Shown here: piece by piece, positions 13,464 through 22,874 of the stretch | Position numbering within the stretch: position 1 is the first letter of the stretch | How the letters are laid out: every line of letters begins with the position of its first letter | DNA from: a virus | Length of the DNA: 34,623 nt | IMG/VR virus record: IMGVR_UViG_3300005561_000001 | Span: 1 to 34,623 of that record | Reading direction: 5' to 3' (one strand) | The notes under the pieces: model-generated | Database searches by the model: none | What the model saw: the letters and a program-made list of their open reading frames with translations, nothing else | Told to the model about the DNA's origin: nothing | Made by a program: the position numbers and the translations under genes

Positions 13464-14642
13464 ATGTCGAATCCCACTTTACCATCACCAACGCCGACGG
13501 TGGCCAATACGTTTCAACAGCCACCTGTTTTAACGCAAATACAGACAAAAGTACGACGACTGACACGATCTCCATCAGAAGCACAATTAACCACGGCCGA
13601 TCTTAATAATTATATCAATACCTTTGTGGTCTATGATTTTCCTGAACAATTAAGAACATTTAACTTGCGATCACAATTCACGTTTTTCACAAACCCAGGT
13701 CAAGATGTTTATCAAACCGATATTGCCTCATTTGCTGGAGCAGTTAATAACCCGCTCTACAACTTCCAAAACTTATACATCTCGGTTCATCAACCATTTT
13801 ATGTTGCTGGCTTTCAGACCTATTTTTCTCAGAACAGACAGCAGTTTTTTGGTATCTATCCCTTTGTTAATAATATCTCATCTATCGGTGTGACGGGCAA
13901 CGGAACCCCTGGCCCGTTCACCGGTGTCATTAATTCACAACAAGCATTGGTACCACCTGGAACCGTACAACAGATAAACCTGCTACAAAATCAAGTTCTT
14001 TTCAGTGCAATTGGAACTCCTGGAACGGGAGAAGTTCTAGGTATGTCGATGGTTGATGTTCCCTTAGTGGATGGGTCGACCGGTTTTAAATTAAATTTCG
14101 GGAACTTGTATGATCCAAATAGCGCTGCTTATAACGCTGCTCTTGCTAATCCCCCGACAGTTGTCGATCCTAATAATAATATCAACTATATTACAGGTGC
14201 TTATGTAGTTAATTTCCCCATGAATACCATTGCGGGAACTGCTATTAATAGTGAAACGGTACCCGTGGCATTAGCACGACCACAGGCGGTTATGTATTAC
14301 CAAAATGAATTTACCGTAAGACCGGTACCCGATCAATCATACCGTGTTGATTTTGATGTTTATCAACGACCAACTGCTTTATTGGCTTCTGGACAAACAC
14401 CTGAACTTGAAGAGTATTGGCAGCTTATTTCATATGGCGCCGCCCGTAAGATATTCCAAGATCGTATGGACTTGGATAGCGTTCAACTTATAGAACCAGA
14501 ATTTAATTTACAGCTCCGCTTATGTCTACGCAAAACCATTGTTCAACAAACCAATGAACGTGTGGCGACGATTTATACCGAGCAGACGAATAATTCAGGG
14601 GGATGGGGTTGGTGGGGTAATACAGGTAGTGGAACATTTTAA
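13464..14642 (+). CDS. Head-to-tail adaptor protein (putative)
   Basis: A 392-aa protein. The N-terminal part VRRLTRSPSEAQLTTADLNN (residues 30-49), then YDFPEQLR, and a later helical stretch (ELEEYWQLISYGAARKIFQD) are typical of adaptor proteins that attach below the portal in short-tailed phages (T7 gp11- or P22 gp4-like role). Between these lie Gly/Asn-rich beta loops. The C-terminal tail ends with a Gly/Trp-rich run (GGWGWWGNTGSGTF). Strong AAGGAG ribosome site. The tail nozzle gene follows two genes later, as expected. Sequence similarity is by pattern only. Confidence 0.65.
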   Translation: MSNPTLPSPTPTVANTFQQPPVLTQIQTKVRRLTRSPSEAQLTTADLNNYINTFVVYDFPEQLRTFNLRSQFTFFTNPGQDVYQTDIASFAGAVNNPLYNFQNLYISVHQPFYVAGFQTYFSQNRQQFFGIYPFVNNISSIGVTGNGTPGPFTGVINSQQALVPPGTVQQINLLQNQVLFSAIGTPGTGEVLGMSMVDVPLVDGSTGFKLNFGNLYDPNSAAYNAALANPPTVVDPNNNINYITGAYVVNFPMNTIAGTAINSETVPVALARPQAVMYYQNEFTVRPVPDQSYRVDFDVYQRPTALLASGQTPELEEYWQLISYGAARKIFQDRMDLDSVQLIEPEFNLQLRLCLRKTIVQQTNERVATIYTEQTNNSGGWGWWGNTGSGTF

Positions 14643-14713
14643 GGAATAATATGAGTTATTGCATGTCTTTCCAGTCTATATTAATATCATACCTAAATCT
14701 TTTAGGAGTTGAT

Positions 14714-15211
14714 ATGAAAAACTGTATTGTATGCAATAAAGAATTTTACGCCAGGCACCGTGCAAAATCTTGTTCATTAAAATGCAAGATATTAGAAGGT
14801 ATTGAAAAACAAGAAAATGGATGTTGGCTTTATAAAAATACTTCTTCCGGTATGTATTCAAAGATTCGTTGGCAAATGAAATGGTATTCGGCCCATCGTA
14901 TCTCATATCAAGAATTTGTTGGAGATATTCCGAAAGATAAATTAGTTTGCCATAAATGCGATACTCCAAAATGTGTTAATCCTGAGCATCTATTTATTGG
15001 CACGCATCAAGATAATCGCAAGGATTGCGCAGCAAAAAAACGTGCACCAATCGGAGAAAATAATCATTTTTCTTGGTATACCAATGATCAAATTAAAGAA
15101 ATTAGATTATTAAAACAAGAAGGATTCACTTATGAAAGAATAAGTAGAATCTTTAATTGCAGTTTTTCGTATATTTATGAAATATTAAAAAATAATTACA
15201 GAAAGGAATGA
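14714..15211 (+). CDS. HNH homing endonuclease with C-terminal HTH
   Basis: A 165-aa protein. The N-terminal zinc ribbon is CIVC ... CSLKC (residues 4-24). The HNH core includes AHRISYQ (60-66), VCHKCDTPKCVNPEHLF (78-94) with catalytic-type His and Asn, and GTHQDNRKD. The C-terminal part (residues 123-160, TNDQIKEIRLLKQEGFTYER and on) is a helix-turn-helix DNA-binding domain, as in intron- or intergene-borne phage endonucleases. The start at 14714 has AGGAG; an in-frame ATG at 14651 lies next to the upstream gene's end but is less likely. It separates two tail genes and is flanked by AAGGAATRAT repeats, consistent with a mobile insertion. Confidence 0.88.
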   Translation: MKNCIVCNKEFYARHRAKSCSLKCKILEGIEKQENGCWLYKNTSSGMYSKIRWQMKWYSAHRISYQEFVGDIPKDKLVCHKCDTPKCVNPEHLFIGTHQDNRKDCAAKKRAPIGENNHFSWYTNDQIKEIRLLKQEGFTYERISRIFNCSFSYIYEILKNNYRKE

Positions 15212-15852
15212 TCTTGGCTTTTTTGAGTAACATTCCCCAACCCACTGATCAACTTTCGATATCACAAGGTAATATATTAAATAACTTTACTATCCTGGGT
15301 GCAATTGCTGGAAATACCAATGCCTCGAGTGCCAGTATTAATGCAACCTCTGGATTTAATTGGATATATTTACCACCTCAAGGAGCAATACCCCCTGCCG
15401 GTGCTGCATTTACCGCAGGTAATATTGGACTATATTCTGCATCTAATCCAACAACAACTAAAAATGAACTCTATATTAATAAAACCAATCAAGTGACCGT
15501 AGTTCAGATACCTAGTACGGCATCAACGCTTAGTGTTAATTCTGCTCCCGCAGCATTTTCATCAGGGTTTACTTACTTACCTTCTGGATTGATTCTTAAA
15601 TGGGGCCATCAAAATGGTAATGGTTTAACTAACGTACAAGTTAATGGATTAGCTAATCAGCCCAATTTTGCTGGTATGATCATGGCGTGGGCAAGCCCTG
15701 AGTCAGCTTTGGCTACTGATGCCAATAATGCCGTTAGAATTGTGGGTGGCTGGAATATCCCGGTCAATAATTTCTTTCAGGTATTTTGCTCGCCGCGAAT
15801 AACGACTGGCGCTGGTAATGCTGGAATATGTTGGTTAGCTTTGGGATATTAA
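15208..15852 (+). CDS. Tail appendage or fibre-type beta protein
   Basis: A 214-aa protein, beta-rich (SASINATSGFNWIYLPPQG), with a C-terminus ending in ITTGAGNAGICWLALGY. Endings of the form WxAxGY are common in phage tail-fibre and appendage domains. It lies between the adaptor and nozzle genes. The ATG at 15208 overlaps the HNH stop; a TTG at 15214 has better spacing to the AAAGGA ribosome site and may be the real start (MAFLSNIPQ). The homing gene's insertion probably changed this start region. A tail component is likely, but the exact part is not clear. Confidence 0.65.
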   Translation: MILAFLSNIPQPTDQLSISQGNILNNFTILGAIAGNTNASSASINATSGFNWIYLPPQGAIPPAGAAFTAGNIGLYSASNPTTTKNELYINKTNQVTVVQIPSTASTLSVNSAPAAFSSGFTYLPSGLILKWGHQNGNGLTNVQVNGLANQPNFAGMIMAWASPESALATDANNAVRIVGGWNIPVNNFFQVFCSPRITTGAGNAGICWLALGY

Positions 15853-15853
15853 C

Positions 15854-18304
15854 ATGCCTATGGATCGTTTTCTTATAGCTCCCTATAAAACTGGTGTTGA
15901 AACAGATGAGCGCAGTTGGCTATTAACTGAGGATGCGTTTACTGAACTTCAAAATGCTTATGTTTTTCGTGGACGTGTAAGAAAAAGATTCGGCACAAAA
16001 CTTATGGGCGTTAGCCAGCTTATTTCCCGATTAAGAGCAAGTTTAGCTGCGGGCGGTGCTGGTATTGGGATTACTGATGTGACTGGTGCGGCAGCGGGAA
16101 ATGTGCGAACTATTCTTGGCGATGCAACATTGCCATTGGCAGTCGGACAAATGTTTTCTATTGGTATGGCCATATATACGGTAATTAGTAATGCTGCTGG
16201 TGCTCAACCAATGCTGGCGACTCAGGGATCGGCAACATTTAATATAACAAATGGCGATTTTACTATAACTGGTGGGCCGGCTTTAACCACGATATTCTTC
16301 TATCCGGGTTTTCCTGTTATGGGATTAACCCAATATGAGTCTGGAGCTATAAATAATCACCCTACATATGCATTTGATACCAGATATGCTTATTTCTTTA
16401 CACCAAATGTTGGCTGGGATAGATCTGATGCTGCGGTTTGGCATGGAACCGATCTTAATTTCTTTTGGGCGACTAACTGGCAAGGTGTTGCAGGTGCTCC
16501 TGTCTTATTTGTAAGTAACTTTAACGCAACCGTTCCAACGCCAGCTGCAACCGATGATCCAATTTGGTATATGGTGCCGGCAAACACATGGACTGCTGCA
16601 AGTGGTGCTAATGCATTCTATTTTTTGCCCAATAATGGCGCAATTCACACTGGCCCGTTTGTTCAAACAGCTCGTATAATTTTACCCTTTAAGAATCGTT
16701 TACTCTTACTGAATACGGTTGAAAATGATAATTCTGGTGGCGCTGGCGTTAATACTGCTTATGTTAACCGTGTGCGCTATTCATTTAATGGTAGTCCTTT
16801 TGCTCGTAATGCTTGGTATGAACCAAATCAGATTGATTCATCTGGTGGTGTGGTCAATAATAATAATATTGCTGCTGGAGCTGGTTTTATAGATGCGAGC
16901 ACTGAAGAACAGATAATTAGTGCCGAATTTATTAAAGATCGACTTATTGTATACTTTGAGCGCTCTACGTGGGAGCTGGTATACAATGGCAATGAAATAT
17001 TACCTTTTTATTGGCAGAAAATTAATACTGAGCTTGGATCACAGGCAACCTTTTCGACCGTTCCTTTTGACTTAGCGGTACTAACAGTTGGTAATACCGG
17101 AATCCATGCTTGTACTGGCACAGAAGTTGCGCGTATAGATAATAAGATACCCGATGTTATATTTGAATTTGAAACGGATAATAATGCCACGTTTAGAACC
17201 GTTGGTATACGTGATTATGTAACAGAACTTGTATATTGGACCTATGTCTCTGTATTTGAACAACAAGATCCGACTGTAACACAGACATACCCCGATCAAA
17301 TACTTATTTATAATTATAAGAATGGCACATGGGCACATAACGATGATTGTTTTACCATGTTTGGGTATTTAGAGCAGTCTTCGGATACCACATGGGCATC
17401 ATCAACACCGCTCATATGGCAGCAAGCAAATCAGACATGGATAGATGATGTTCTTCAGGCAAACCAGCGTCAAATTATAGCCGGCAACCAAGAAGGTTGG
17501 GTATTAATTATCGCCTCGGGTGGAACATTTAGTGAAGCCATTACGCGTAACGCGCCATCTCTACAGATAACACAGATTAAGGGATCTGTTGTTGCTGTTG
17601 CTCCAGCCTTTACTTCACCGACAGGAATCTTAACGCTCACCATTATTAACCATAATTTGACCATGAATCCAACATGGCAGCCCTATGATCAAGATTTTAT
17701 ATTAATAGAGAATATAAGTGCCATAGCGGATACCGCTACAGCTACTTATTTAAATGGCCGCATATATCCAGTATTTTCCGTAGTTGATGCAAATACAATC
17801 ACTATTAATACTCAAAATGATTTGGATTCAAACGGCAATCCAACCGGTGGTTTATTGGCTGGAACTTATAGTGGCGGCGGCACAGTTGCGCGCGTGTCTA
17901 ATATTCAATTAACCACCAAGCGCTTTAATCCATACATTACGCAAAATCAAAACGTCTTTATTCAAAAGATAGATTTTGGTGTACAGAAAACTGTTTCTGG
18001 TGAAATTACCGTGGATTATTTCCCATCATCGACTGAAGTATCAATGATTCAAGGTGGCGTTGCATCTGGAGCCATTATGGGTTCCAGTATTTTAGAAACA
18101 AAACCATATAGCATTACCTTTTATCCATTAGAACAATATCAAGAATTATTATGGCACACCTTATATTTTGATTCTTATGGAGAATATCTTAAATTTTCGT
18201 TGTATTTTAATCCAAGTCAGATGATAAATCCCAACATCTCACTTGCTGGATTCGAACTTGAAGGCATGACATTGTATGCCCAACCCGTGGGGAGATTACA
18301 ATAA
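15854..18304 (+). CDS. Tail nozzle protein (T7 gp12 / P22 gp10-like)
   Basis: An 816-aa protein. The N-terminus FLIAPYKTGVETDERSWLLT followed by EDAFTELQNAYVFRGRVRKR (residues 6-44) is the usual start of nozzle or DNA-stabilisation proteins, and the central RLIVYFERSTWELVYNGNEI, then WQKINTELGSQATFSTVPFD is a common core block. A large beta-rich region follows; residues near 575-680 (SPTGILTLTIINHNLTMNPT and on) look like an inserted domain. It forms the lower tail tube that closes the portal channel. It starts one base after the upstream stop. It is one of the largest genes, as expected. Confidence 0.75.
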   Translation: MPMDRFLIAPYKTGVETDERSWLLTEDAFTELQNAYVFRGRVRKRFGTKLMGVSQLISRLRASLAAGGAGIGITDVTGAAAGNVRTILGDATLPLAVGQMFSIGMAIYTVISNAAGAQPMLATQGSATFNITNGDFTITGGPALTTIFFYPGFPVMGLTQYESGAINNHPTYAFDTRYAYFFTPNVGWDRSDAAVWHGTDLNFFWATNWQGVAGAPVLFVSNFNATVPTPAATDDPIWYMVPANTWTAASGANAFYFLPNNGAIHTGPFVQTARIILPFKNRLLLLNTVENDNSGGAGVNTAYVNRVRYSFNGSPFARNAWYEPNQIDSSGGVVNNNNIAAGAGFIDASTEEQIISAEFIKDRLIVYFERSTWELVYNGNEILPFYWQKINTELGSQATFSTVPFDLAVLTVGNTGIHACTGTEVARIDNKIPDVIFEFETDNNATFRTVGIRDYVTELVYWTYVSVFEQQDPTVTQTYPDQILIYNYKNGTWAHNDDCFTMFGYLEQSSDTTWASSTPLIWQQANQTWIDDVLQANQRQIIAGNQEGWVLIIASGGTFSEAITRNAPSLQITQIKGSVVAVAPAFTSPTGILTLTIINHNLTMNPTWQPYDQDFILIENISAIADTATATYLNGRIYPVFSVVDANTITINTQNDLDSNGNPTGGLLAGTYSGGGTVARVSNIQLTTKRFNPYITQNQNVFIQKIDFGVQKTVSGEITVDYFPSSTEVSMIQGGVASGAIMGSSILETKPYSITFYPLEQYQELLWHTLYFDSYGEYLKFSLYFNPSQMINPNISLAGFELEGMTLYAQPVGRLQ

Positions 18305-18847
18305 ATGGCCACATCCAATCAATTTGGTGCCTTTGTTACGACGACTAATGTCTGGGAAATACAGCAGATAGAATCAAGTAATCTAGATCCACAACTCAAA
18401 AAACTTTTAGTTCGTTTGTACCAAGATATAAATAGTATATCGATTGTATTGAACTTCAAAGACACGGGCATGTATCCCATCACCGAATATGTTAATGGTC
18501 AATTATGGTTCTCTAATCCCAATAACAGTTCAGCTACAACAGCAGCAGCAAATCCGATACAACGTCAGGTTTTACGCAAAGTTATTAATTTTGAAGCATT
18601 GCCTAATACCGCCACCAAAAGCGTAGCGCATGGCATAACCTGTACCGCTGCAACGAGCTTTACCAGAATCTATGCAACCGCTACCGATCCCGTGAATAAA
18701 TTATATATTCCCATCCCTTATGCATCACCTGTTCTTGCAAACAATATTGAAATTAATGTCGATGCAACTAACGTTAATATAATAACCGGATCGAATAGAA
18801 CTGCGTTTACGATATGTTACGTTGTCCTTGAATATATACAGAGTTGA
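18305..18847 (+). CDS. Tail protein, unknown
   Basis: A 180-aa protein starting at the base after the nozzle stop, so coupled to it. The first 60 residues are helical (NLDPQLKKLLVRLYQDINSI) and the rest is a beta domain (QVLRKVINFEALPNTATKSV, HGITCTAATSFTRIYAT, ending CYVVLEYIQS). This two-part layout is usual for small tail proteins of short-tailed phages that follow the nozzle gene; the helical part could attach to the tail and the beta part present a surface. No specific family recognised. Confidence 0.65.
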   Translation: MATSNQFGAFVTTTNVWEIQQIESSNLDPQLKKLLVRLYQDINSISIVLNFKDTGMYPITEYVNGQLWFSNPNNSSATTAAANPIQRQVLRKVINFEALPNTATKSVAHGITCTAATSFTRIYATATDPVNKLYIPIPYASPVLANNIEINVDATNVNIITGSNRTAFTICYVVLEYIQS

Positions 18848-18879
18848 TATAAAATCTCTTTATTTATTAAGGAGATAGA

Positions 18880-19518
18880 ATGGCTAAAAAGAAGAGTTCT
18901 TCAAGCTTTACAGTAAAAAATTTACCCAATAAAACAATTACAATAGATGATGGAGTTTATAACTGTAAAGATTTTCCATTGTTGATGTCATTATTTAATG
19001 CTGCATTAGCAAATAAATTATCATATGAAGAATGGTTAAAATCGTTGCCAAGAAAATTATTAGAAAAAATAGTAATAGCCGATTTTATAAAAGAATTACA
19101 TACAACAGAAGAGGGTAAAGAAATGCCCCATGATGCTGAATTTGAAGACATCATGGCTACTATTTTATATTTAATGGTTTATCGTAAGAATAGTCCAAAA
19201 ATTACATTTGATAATGATGATGTTTTATTAGAAAAAATAAGTGAAGAAGTAATAGTTCTCCAAGGGCACGCTCTTCTTGAGGCACATCGGCGCGATGGAA
19301 GACTTGAATATTCAATTGAAATAAAATCAGACAATAAGTGGAATTGGGATACAACGCAAATGATTCCTAATGAAAAGTTTTTTGAATATAGTCTTCAAGT
19401 ATCTCATGATCCTCTTTTTGCTAAACATAATAATATGACAGAAGCAGAGGTAAAATTATGGCAAAAAAATACAGAAGAAATGTTAAAGGATATGGCTTCG
19501 AAAAAAATGGATAAATAA
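18880..19518 (+). CDS. Unknown helical protein of the tail operon
   Basis: A 212-aa charged protein with a strong AAGGAGA ribosome site. The N-terminal part (FTVKNLPNKTITIDDGVYNC) is beta-like and the rest helical (SYEEWLKSLPRKLLEKIVIA). It is more AT- and lysine-rich than the neighbouring structural genes and has no glycine-rich repeats, so it may be an assembly helper rather than a virion surface part. I do not recognise it. Confidence 0.65.
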   Translation: MAKKKSSSSFTVKNLPNKTITIDDGVYNCKDFPLLMSLFNAALANKLSYEEWLKSLPRKLLEKIVIADFIKELHTTEEGKEMPHDAEFEDIMATILYLMVYRKNSPKITFDNDDVLLEKISEEVIVLQGHALLEAHRRDGRLEYSIEIKSDNKWNWDTTQMIPNEKFFEYSLQVSHDPLFAKHNNMTEAEVKLWQKNTEEMLKDMASKKMDK

Positions 19519-19606
19519 TGGTAGATGAGCCAAGTACATTAAAACTCTACCCATCACAAATCATTTGATCTAAGCTGAAAATAGTTAAAAATTATTGGGA
19601 GAGATC

Positions 19607-20251
19607 ATGGCTTCATGGATGGATTGGTTAAAAAAACCCGCAGGCATGGCACAGGATATTTTTGGTAGTCAGAAATATGGAATATTGAATCCAGATTACG
19701 GATTATTTCCTACGTTAAAAAATCCTAGTAAAACGATGAATGAAATGGGATCTGATATAAGTAAGGGTGCTGGTGCTGTTAATGCTGCATTGGGAGGTAA
19801 ACCTGATGAACAGCTACCCACGTATTCTGAAGATGTTCAAAAAGCTCTTGATCAAATAATGCCCCATATTATACGAAATCTTATTGGACAGCGTGGTGAA
19901 TTTGGCCCAATTGAAGATGAAGCTCGGGCTAATTTTGCATCACAAACCATTCCTGGGCTGGCTGAAAGATTTACTGCCTTAGGTAGTGGTGGATCTCAAC
20001 GTTCAAGTGCCTTTCAGGGCGCCCTAGGTTCTGCGGGATCTAGTCTCGAACGCTCATTAGCAACGCTTAAATCACAACATGGCTTACAACAGCAAGAATT
20101 GGCTGGTAGGCTTTTCCAATCCCTACTTGGAACGTCAAGGCCTGATGTGGTGCGGCATCCTGGTATTCTTGAATCGGCGGGACCAGGTGTTGCAGATCTT
20201 GCGGGAAAATTTGCTTTATTAAAATCTTTTGGCTACTTAGGTCTTTTGTAG
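19607..20251 (+). CDS. Internal virion / ejection protein (putative)
   Basis: A 214-aa protein, first of three consecutive genes that resemble the internal proteins ejected with the DNA. It has a Trp-containing N-terminus (MASWMDWLKKP), a central block ANFASQTIPGLAERFTALGS (residues 106-125) followed by GGSQRSSAFQGALG, and a hydrophobic C-terminus (AGKFALLKSFGYLGLL). The GLAERFTALG...QRSSAF block looks like a pattern I have seen in tail-operon proteins of uncultured podophages. The ATG at 19607 follows GGGAGAG; an in-frame TTG at 19595 would overlap this site. Confidence 0.65.
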   Translation: MASWMDWLKKPAGMAQDIFGSQKYGILNPDYGLFPTLKNPSKTMNEMGSDISKGAGAVNAALGGKPDEQLPTYSEDVQKALDQIMPHIIRNLIGQRGEFGPIEDEARANFASQTIPGLAERFTALGSGGSQRSSAFQGALGSAGSSLERSLATLKSQHGLQQQELAGRLFQSLLGTSRPDVVRHPGILESAGPGVADLAGKFALLKSFGYLGLL

Positions 20252-20260
20252 GGAGTTATT

Positions 20261-21220
20261 ATGGCTTTAATTTATGAACCAACGATTGGTGCAAAACTTG
20301 CTGGTGGATTGACCCAGGGCTTTGGTTCTGGGTTGCAATCATTAATGGATATGAAATTAAATAAGATGATTCAAAAAAAGCAATTACGCACTGGATTGCA
20401 AGCGCTTTTGCCAGGATTAGAACCAGAAAGATATGATCAATTATCTGAAGCACCTATGGAATTATTACAGCCCTATTTAAAACAAGAATTAAAACGACCA
20501 CAAGAAGAAGCATTTGCCCGAGCTATAGGTGGACAGGGTGCACAACCAGGAGATCGATTATCTGGAGAACAAGCTCTTAAGCTCTCTGAGCATAAAATGA
20601 AACAACAAAAAGCTATAAATGAAGAAAATAAACTCTATGTTAATCCCATCATTGAGTCTTATCAACCATCTGTAGAACTTGAAAAAAAGATTGATGAAGC
20701 AATAAATCTTGTTCGGTCTGGCCAATTATCCTCAGGTATTAGCGGTCGATTACAATCAGCGGCTGGTTTATATAATACGGATGCAAGTCAGCGATATGAC
20801 ACGGTTATTAATGATATTATTAATGCTCAGGCCCAATTTGAAAAGGGAAATCCTGGAAAATTCAGACTTGATGCAATTCGTGCCGGTAAAGCGGGATTAA
20901 ATCAAAGTGATGAAAATAAGTTAAAATATCTTAATTCCGTTAAAGAAAGAGCAAGACATGCTCAAGATGAATATAATGCCCTTCAGGATGTCATAAAAGA
21001 ACATGGCGATAATCAGCCAAAAAATATAAATAAATATATAAAAGCAAAAGTTAAACAGAATGATAAAACATCAAAAGAGCTTGAAAAACGATTGGGCGCA
21101 CCGCAAGAAGATGGTACCGTGGTTGAAGATAATGGTGAATATTTTATGTCGATGGGTGGAGAATGGGAATCAATAGCACAAGATGATCCACGCCTTCTCA
21201 AATTATTACAAGGCGCATAA
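20261..21220 (+). CDS. Internal virion / ejection protein (putative)
   Basis: A 319-aa, largely helical protein. It starts with a Gly-rich amphipathic segment (IGAKLAGGLTQGFGSGLQSL), followed by charged helices and a long coiled-coil-prone region (YLNSVKERARHAQDEYNALQ). The C-terminal GEYFMSMGGEWESIAQDD is a small separate piece. Glycine-rich amphipathic starts followed by long helices are common in phage ejection proteins that form a channel across the envelope. It overlaps the next gene by one base (TAATG), so the two are translated together. Confidence 0.6.
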   Translation: MALIYEPTIGAKLAGGLTQGFGSGLQSLMDMKLNKMIQKKQLRTGLQALLPGLEPERYDQLSEAPMELLQPYLKQELKRPQEEAFARAIGGQGAQPGDRLSGEQALKLSEHKMKQQKAINEENKLYVNPIIESYQPSVELEKKIDEAINLVRSGQLSSGISGRLQSAAGLYNTDASQRYDTVINDIINAQAQFEKGNPGKFRLDAIRAGKAGLNQSDENKLKYLNSVKERARHAQDEYNALQDVIKEHGDNQPKNINKYIKAKVKQNDKTSKELEKRLGAPQEDGTVVEDNGEYFMSMGGEWESIAQDDPRLLKLLQGA

Positions 21221-22509
21221 TGGTTAAGATACTGGGCAAACTAGAGCCAAAATTACCATCGACCGGATTCTCACAAACAAAACAACAGGACTCAAATTTC
21301 ACCGATATTGCACGAAATATCATAAGCCCAGCACTTACAGCAGGTGAGTCAGTTTTGGGTGCTCCTGGAAACCTTTTGCAAGCAGCTTCAAATATTCTAG
21401 GTATAGAGCAGGCTCCGGGCCAACCAGCACAAGTTCCATTTAGCTCTCAAGGATTACGTAAAAACATTCGTGAACCATTATCAAAATACTTTGGAACCGA
21501 ACGATTAACGCTTCCCCAGGGTGAATTGGAAGAACGGTTTAATGATTTTGTTGGAGATGCGGCTTCAATATTTAGTGCTAATAAAGATCCTAGAAAAGCA
21601 TTAAAAGTTGCTGGATTAGGTAATTTGGCTGGCTATATGTCCCATCAATTAGGTGCAACACCTGGAGAAGAGGGGATTGCAAAAGTAGGAACCATGTTAC
21701 TTTCAAGTTTACACGGTGGCCGCGCAAAATTAGCAGCAGATGCAGATCAAAAATATAAATCTGTCGAATCTGCACTTAAAGATAAATCAATAACTACAAA
21801 AAATACCGTTAAAGATCTTGATAATTTAAAAAGCAAACTTTCTTCTGGTGGATCAACTCCTGCTAAAAAACTTGCCGAGGAACAAGTAGATAAACTGCTT
21901 GGTCAGTTTTATGGCAATAATGAAATCAAAGCAGAGAATCTGTGGGACTTTAAAAAAGATATGAATGAAATTTTACAGGGTCTCAGAAAAAATTCTCCTG
22001 AAAAAAAATATATAGAACAATTGGTAGGAATCGCAAAGAATGGCTTAAAAGAAGTAGGTCCTAATATTTACGGTCAATTAAGCGCTGCTGATGAAATATT
22101 CGGATCATTGGCCGCAAGTGATAAAATTGGCTCTTTTATAAAGAAAAAATTAAATATCGATACCATTAAGACCCCATATATTAGAACAGCGCTAACTAAT
22201 CTTACCAGCATTGGTTCATTGGGTGGTGCAGCAAAATTTGGTAGCTATTTAACCGGAATACCAACGTCAGGAATTCTTTTGGGTGCTGGTGGAGCGGGGG
22301 CACTTGCTAATGAAGGATTCAAGTTTATGAATCTGTTGCAACGAAGCCCAATAGCACGTGAAACATATATAAATTTATTGATGGACGGTCTTAGTGGTAG
22401 CTCTCAAGCCGCATTAAGAAATATTTCAAAATTAGATAAAATTGCTTCTAATTTTGAAGAAAAACAACCAGCGCAAAATAGAGTTCGGATTATAGGAAAA
22501 ATCCAATAA
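21220..22509 (+). CDS. Internal virion / ejection protein with hydrophobic C-terminal segment
   Basis: A 429-aa helical protein overlapping the previous stop by one base. It carries an amphipathic N-terminal region (ALTAGESVLGAPGNLLQAAS), a long charged helical middle, and near residues 340-370 a Gly/Ala-rich hydrophobic segment (TGIPTSGILLGAGGAGALAN) that could cross a membrane. Together with the two genes upstream it probably forms the ejection set that carries DNA across the envelope. No murein-hydrolase motif is visible, unlike in many podophage ejection proteins. It is the last plus-strand gene before the cluster of tiny genes. Confidence 0.6.
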   Translation: MVKILGKLEPKLPSTGFSQTKQQDSNFTDIARNIISPALTAGESVLGAPGNLLQAASNILGIEQAPGQPAQVPFSSQGLRKNIREPLSKYFGTERLTLPQGELEERFNDFVGDAASIFSANKDPRKALKVAGLGNLAGYMSHQLGATPGEEGIAKVGTMLLSSLHGGRAKLAADADQKYKSVESALKDKSITTKNTVKDLDNLKSKLSSGGSTPAKKLAEEQVDKLLGQFYGNNEIKAENLWDFKKDMNEILQGLRKNSPEKKYIEQLVGIAKNGLKEVGPNIYGQLSAADEIFGSLAASDKIGSFIKKKLNIDTIKTPYIRTALTNLTSIGSLGGAAKFGSYLTGIPTSGILLGAGGAGALANEGFKFMNLLQRSPIARETYINLLMDGLSGSSQAALRNISKLDKIASNFEEKQPAQNRVRIIGKIQ

Positions 22510-22510
22510 T

Positions 22511-22582
22511 TTATTTATCCAATAAAACCAAAAATATCATTAATAATAGTCCGGCTATATTCCATAAAAGAAATTCAATCAT
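22511..22582 (-). CDS. 23-aa single-span membrane peptide
   Basis: A 23-residue peptide (starts MIEFLLWNIAG, ends MIFLVLLDK), almost entirely hydrophobic. Its ATG overlaps the last base of the stop of the zinc-ribbon gene (TAATG), so it would be translated by coupling. It ends one base from the stop of gene 21220, which runs the other way. It is very short, so the call rests on the overlap and composition and on the same arrangement at 22932/22925. Confidence 0.45.
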   Translation of the reverse strand: MIEFLLWNIAGLLLMIFLVLLDK

Positions 22583-22725
22583 TATCTTCTACTTTCAGCT
22601 AGCATTTCACAATAAGCCACACAATTATCACACCACAATCCATCTTCATCGACATACTGATAATCTTTCCAATTATCCGTAGTCATTTCTGTTTCGCATC
22701 TTCTGCAATAATTCTTTTCTTCCAT
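22582..22725 (-). CDS. Small zinc-ribbon protein
   Basis: A 47-aa acidic protein with two cysteine pairs: YCRRC (residues 6-10) and WCDNCVAYC (31-39). Spacing of about 22 residues between CxxC pairs is typical of a zinc ribbon, which usually mediates protein or nucleic-acid contacts. The ribosome site is AGGGA, four bases before ATG. Coupled by TAATG to the membrane peptide downstream. Phages often carry such small zinc proteins to bind host RNA polymerase or other host factors, but the target here is unknown. Confidence 0.6.
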   Translation of the reverse strand: MEEKNYCRRCETEMTTDNWKDYQYVDEDGLWCDNCVAYCEMLAESRR

Positions 22726-22772
22726 TGTGTCCCTAATTAAAAATACCTTACCCTAAATACGAAGGAGCCATT

Positions 22773-22874
22773 ATGATTCACTTCGGTTATCTTTTAGCCT
22801 TTTATGTTGGCATATTGTTATTTCTGGCTGCTCTATGCATCACAATCGATATAGGCAGTAACAACAAGCAATAA
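22773..22874 (+). CDS. 33-aa single-span membrane peptide
   Basis: A 33-residue peptide (MIHFGYLLAFYVGILLFLAA ... IGSNNKQ) with one membrane span and a short polar tail. The ribosome site GAAGGAG is ideally placed five bases before the ATG, making this the best supported of the tiny membrane genes. Its 3' end overlaps the antisense gene 22840-22932 by 35 bases. A holin-like or regulatory role is possible but not shown. Confidence 0.6.
   Translation: MIHFGYLLAFYVGILLFLAALCITIDIGSNNKQ

Noticed and set aside
14676-14969. 97-codon minus-strand frame opposite the second HNH gene
   Set aside because: The plus-strand HNH motifs are unmistakable; the antisense frame has no start signal or family pattern.
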